Below are positions 61,509-64,000 of a stretch of DNA of 64,000 bases, piece after piece; the first letter of the stretch is position 1, and the number at the start of each line of letters is the position of its first letter. The position numbers and the translations under genes are program-made. The notes under the pieces were generated by a model. It worked only from the letters and a program-made list of their open reading frames with translations, was not told the DNA's origin and ran no database searches. Source of the stretch: Hoyosella levis (GTDB lineage: Bacteria > Actinomycetota > Actinomycetes > Mycobacteriales > Mycobacteriaceae); contig NZ_BQYM01000002.1 in NCBI RefSeq assembly GCF_026008515.1, forward strand, positions 62,001 to 126,000. The letters run 5' to 3'.

Positions 61509-62066
61509 TCACCTCGTGGTGGTTGCGTGATTGGTTCGCAGGTCGACGCGGGCACCGGCGCGAACGAGGTCGAGCAGCCGCACGGACGTGCCGCTAGGCA
61601 TGGTAATCGTATGATCCACCGCGGGGTGGCCCACGATCATGGGCACGATGCCCAGCGGCCTGTCGTGGTGCAGGACGCGGAACTGGCCGTCCTCGACGAG
61701 GTAGGTAGTGGTGATGCCTCCGATGGTCTCGGGACCGCCCGGCAGGTTCGCGCCGATTCGGTCGAACACCATTTCCCGCATCGTCATCCTGCCTTGCTCG
61801 TTGACGGAGAACACCTCGTGGACGGGGCGCTTGTGCACGGAATGGATGTGATCGAGCGTGATCGGCTCTCCCGGTGAGATGGGAGTGGAATACACGACCT
61901 CATCGGTGCCGTGGGAGTAGATCTCGAAGCGCAACGGCTCATCGCCACTGGTGCACGCGGCGCACACGAGGCTGGCGAGCGCGCCGAGGGCTAGCACGAG
62001 GAGCGCGCGAGGCGGGGGCACCCGGTCGAACCGGATGCCCCCGCAGTAGCGGACGAGTATCGTCAC
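61509..62066 (-). CDS. DUF1850 protein, lipoprotein-like, TAXI-TRAP accessory
   Basis: 185 residues. A hydrophobic N-segment ends in a lipobox-like ASLVCAAC, then the DUF1850 core: FEIYSHGTDEVVYSTPISPGEPITLDHIHSVHKRPVHEVFSVNEQGRMTMREMVFDRIGANLP. DUF1850 proteins accompany TAXI-TRAP operons in many bacteria; their role is unknown. GTG 62066 overlaps the receptor gene stop (GTGA), and the permease follows 7 nt downstream. Confidence 0.85.
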   Translation of the reverse strand: MTILVRYCGGIRFDRVPPPRALLVLALGALASLVCAACTSGDEPLRFEIYSHGTDEVVYSTPISPGEPITLDHIHSVHKRPVHEVFSVNEQGRMTMREMVFDRIGANLPGGPETIGGITTTYLVEDGQFRVLHHDRPLGIVPMIVGHPAVDHTITMPSGTSVRLLDLVRAGARVDLRTNHATTTR

Positions 62067-63064
62067 GGCACGCTGATGCCGTTCTCCTCGAAGTACCGGG
62101 CCGCGCCGGGATGAAGCTGTACCGGGCCGAGGCCGTCGACAGCCGTATTGAGGATGATGTCGTCGCCAGCGGAGTGCTGGACGTCGCGGGAGTTCTCGTA
62201 CATCACGCGCGTCAGGTCGTAGGCGAGCTGCTCATCGAGATCCGCCTTGGCGTAGAGCGTCGCCCACGCCGTGACGGTGTTGTTCGAGCCATCGACGCCG
62301 GAGTAGGTCCCGCCCGGGATGACGTGCGGGGAGAGCAGGGGGTTCTCGGAGAGGAGGCGGTCGAGCGCCGCGCCCTGGATGTTGAGCATTCGCACGTCGT
62401 TGGTCGTGGCGAGCTGCTCGATGCTGCTCGTGGGCGCGGAAAGGATGCCGAACGCGGCATCGACTACGCCGTCCCCGAGGTTGGTGGCGGCATCTCCGAA
62501 GCTGCTGTCGAACTGCTCGGCGAGGTCCTGATCAGGATCGATGCCGTAAGCCTCGAGCACCTGCCCGGAGAGCGTATTGGTCGCGCTGCCCAGCGGTCCC
62601 ATCTCGACACGCTTGCCCCGCAGGTCCTCGATGGAGGTGATCCCGGTGCCTTCTATGGTGACTACCTGCAGGATCTCCGGGTAGATGTTGCCCAGCGACC
62701 GGATGCCGGTCGGGTCGCCCAGGGGGTTCTCCTCGAAATCGCCGGCGCTGGCCACTGCATCGGCCGCCGTGGCGTTGACGGCCATCGCGAGCTCCACCTC
62801 GCCCTGATCGAGCTGGCGCAAGTTGTCCACGGAGGCGCCGCCGACCGTGGCGGTGATCGAGTAGTCCTCGAGGTTGTCGCTCCAGAGGTTGGCGATCTCG
62901 CCGCCGAGCGGGTAGTAGGTGCCGCCCGTGGAACCGGTAGCGAGGGTGAGGTCATTCTCTCCGCCGACTGAGCACCCGGCGACCGCGAGCGTGGCCACGC
63001 CCGCGGTTGCTGCGGCGAGAATGCGACGCGTGGTGCCTGGCCGGTGGGATGGGGAATTGGTCAT
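62063..63064 (-). CDS. TAXI-family TRAP transporter solute receptor
   Basis: 333-residue lipoprotein. Signal with lipobox VAGCS (Cys near 31), then LTLATGSTGGTYYPLGGEIANLWSDN, the TAXI signature, and VVTIEGTGITSIEDLRGKRVEMGPLGSATNTLSGQVLEAYGI. Captures the substrate outside the membrane for the fused permease. ATG 63064 with AAGGAG upstream, first gene of a three-gene operon. No obvious match to the M. tuberculosis neighbourhood: the operon is an insertion between recX and miaB relative to that genome. Confidence 0.92.
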   Translation of the reverse strand: MTNSPSHRPGTTRRILAAATAGVATLAVAGCSVGGENDLTLATGSTGGTYYPLGGEIANLWSDNLEDYSITATVGGASVDNLRQLDQGEVELAMAVNATAADAVASAGDFEENPLGDPTGIRSLGNIYPEILQVVTIEGTGITSIEDLRGKRVEMGPLGSATNTLSGQVLEAYGIDPDQDLAEQFDSSFGDAATNLGDGVVDAAFGILSAPTSSIEQLATTNDVRMLNIQGAALDRLLSENPLLSPHVIPGGTYSGVDGSNNTVTAWATLYAKADLDEQLAYDLTRVMYENSRDVQHSAGDDIILNTAVDGLGPVQLHPGAARYFEENGISVP

Positions 63065-63409
63065 GGAAAAGCTCGTCCTCTCCTTGCGGATGGCCCCCGG
63101 TGGCGGGGCCCTGTGCATCATGTGCCACGGGCTCCCGGGGCGACGGTGCCGTCTTTCCCTGGGGAGTTGCCTGGGAATGCCTGTCCTAGTCTTGACCAGA
63201 TCGGTCACCAAAACGGACGAATTGCGGTAACAACCCCGTGACGTCCTGGCTGGCAGCGTCGTTCACCGGCGTCAGCACGAGGGGTGGCATGACCCCGTCC
63301 CGGGGCGGCGCGAGGTGTGCCGACCCGCAGCGATATTGCCGTGGGCATGGGTAAAAGCAGTGGTAGCAGGCTTGGTCGCGGATGCGCCGCTCCCGTACAC
63401 TGGGCGGTC
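63065..63409. promoter_or_regulatory. Divergent intergenic region, TAXI operon / miaB
   Basis: 345 nt without a gene. For the minus strand, TTGGTG and TAGGAC with 17-nt spacing (about 63184-63212) are a weak promoter; between them lies a palindrome TGACC-AGATC-GGTCA (63193-63207) that could be an operator. For the plus strand see the miaB promoter. Confidence 0.4.
63372..63401 (+). promoter_or_regulatory. Candidate miaB promoter
   Basis: TTGGTC (63372-63377), 18-nt spacer, TACACT (63396-63401), 8 nt before the miaB GTG; no Shine-Dalgarno sequence, so leaderless or nearly so. Confidence 0.55.
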
Positions 63410-64000
63410 GTGAGCACTACCCAGGACATCAGCGAGGCCAGCGAGGCCGTAACGCCGCAGCAGCGCACGTACCAGATCCGCACCTACGGATGCCAGATGA
63501 ACGTGCACGATTCCGAGCGGCTCGCGGGGCTGCTCGAGGATTCGGGCTATGTCCCCGTCGATGGGGGCAGCGAGCCGGACCTGGTGGTGTTCAATACGTG
63601 CGCGGTGCGCGAGAACGCGGACAACAAGCTGTATGGCAACCTCGGCCATCTGCGGCCGTCGAAGGACGCGAACCCGGGCATGCAGATCGCGGTCGGAGGA
63701 TGCCTCGCCCAGAAGGATCGCGACGTCGTGGTCAAGCGCGCGCCCTGGGTCGACGTGGTGTTCGGCACGCACAACATCGGGGCGCTGCCCGCGCTGCTCG
63801 AGCGTGCCCGGCACAATTCCGAGGCCCAGGTCGAGATCATCGAGGCGCTCGAGGCGTTCCCGTCCGGGCTTCCCGCCAAGCGTGATTCCGCCTACTCGGG
63901 CTGGGTGTCGATCTCGGTGGGCTGCAACAACACCTGCACGTTCTGCATCGTGCCCGCGCTGCGCGGCAAGGAGGTGGACCGCCGTCCCGGCGACATCCTC
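63410..64000 (+). CDS. miaB: tRNA-2-methylthio-N6-isopentenyladenosine synthase, C-terminus cut by window edge
   Basis: Radical SAM methylthiotransferase acting on A37 of tRNAs that read U-starting codons. 197 residues are visible. N-terminal UPF0004 domain with its cluster cysteines Cys28 ([13 protein letters not shown]), Cys64 ([13 protein letters not shown]) and Cys98 (GGCLAQKD). The radical SAM motif CNNTCTFC supplies Cys172, Cys176 and Cys179. GTG 63410 begins the protein; the frame is open without stops to the window end. The TRAM domain lies outside. Confidence 0.95.
   Translation, partial: MSTTQDISEASEAVTPQQRTYQIRTYGCQMNVHDSERLAGLLEDSGYVPVDGGSEPDLVVFNTCAVRENADNKLYGNLGHLRPSKDANPGMQIAVGGCLAQKDRDVVVKRAPWVDVVFGTHNIGALPALLERARHNSEAQVEIIEALEAFPSGLPAKRDSAYSGWVSISVGCNNTCTFCIVPALRGKEVDRRPGDIL

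Overview
This window comes from the chromosome of a high-GC actinobacterium of the mycolic-acid group (order Mycobacteriales). The evidence is mycothione reductase, a PptT-type phosphopantetheinyl transferase, an EfpA-type efflux pump, ThyX, and a PspA/PspM/ClgR stress locus. Gene order also follows the Mycobacterium tuberculosis interval Rv2855-Rv2733c, with many M. tuberculosis genes of that interval absent. I cannot fix the genus from the sequence alone. Every gene looks intact except mtr (cut at the left edge) and miaB (cut at the right edge). I found no rRNA, tRNA, CRISPR array, insertion sequence or prophage.

Layout. 1-2.5 kb: mtr and an alpha/beta hydrolase (minus strand). 2.5-11.8 kb: mqo, a fused Mg-chelatase-type AAA/VWA protein, and a corrinoid/siroheme block (cobO, cobB, a CobE/CbiG-C protein, a CysG-like fusion) running into efpA. 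11.8-13.6 kb: an ACR3-like carrier and YaaA (minus). 13.7-28.4 kb: proS and an O-methyltransferase; then two minus-strand lipoprotein/DUF4439 genes; then the translation and RNA block rimP-nusA, ylxR, infB, ylxP, rbfA, nrnA, dinF, a phosphoesterase, pptT and truB. 28.4-31.9 kb: a manganese-type ABC importer operon ending in an MntR/SirR repressor (minus). 32-45.7 kb: ribF, a NYN protein, rpsO, pnp, an M16 peptidase, dapB with two small partners, an RHH regulator and SRPBCC gene (minus), thyX, dapA and RNase J. 46-50 kb: ftsK, then terC behind a yybP-ykoY manganese riboswitch. 50.4-56.5 kb: YciI and argA (minus), pgsA, cinA, clgR, pspA, pspM, a 59-residue membrane protein and a glycosyltransferase. 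56.7-58.8 kb: a DUF3046 gene, recA and recX. 58.8-64 kb: a TAXI-TRAP transporter operon (minus) and miaB.

Regulation is unusually readable. Manganese is handled by an importer operon with its own repressor and by a riboswitch-controlled TerC exporter. recA has both a LexA box and a PafBC-type (RecA-NDp) promoter. clgR has an ECF-sigma promoter of the SigE type. Many genes lack a Shine-Dalgarno sequence and instead have a TAnnnT -10 box 5-8 nt before the start codon, as expected for leaderless mRNAs. In one case two such promoters sit back to back.

Most promising loci for something undescribed: a four-half-site operator in front of a ribbon-helix-helix gene (41505-41557); a 55-nt palindromic repeat present twice, each time between convergent genes; a 70-nt imperfect inverted repeat before the DUF3046 gene; and the small membrane protein in the psp locus.
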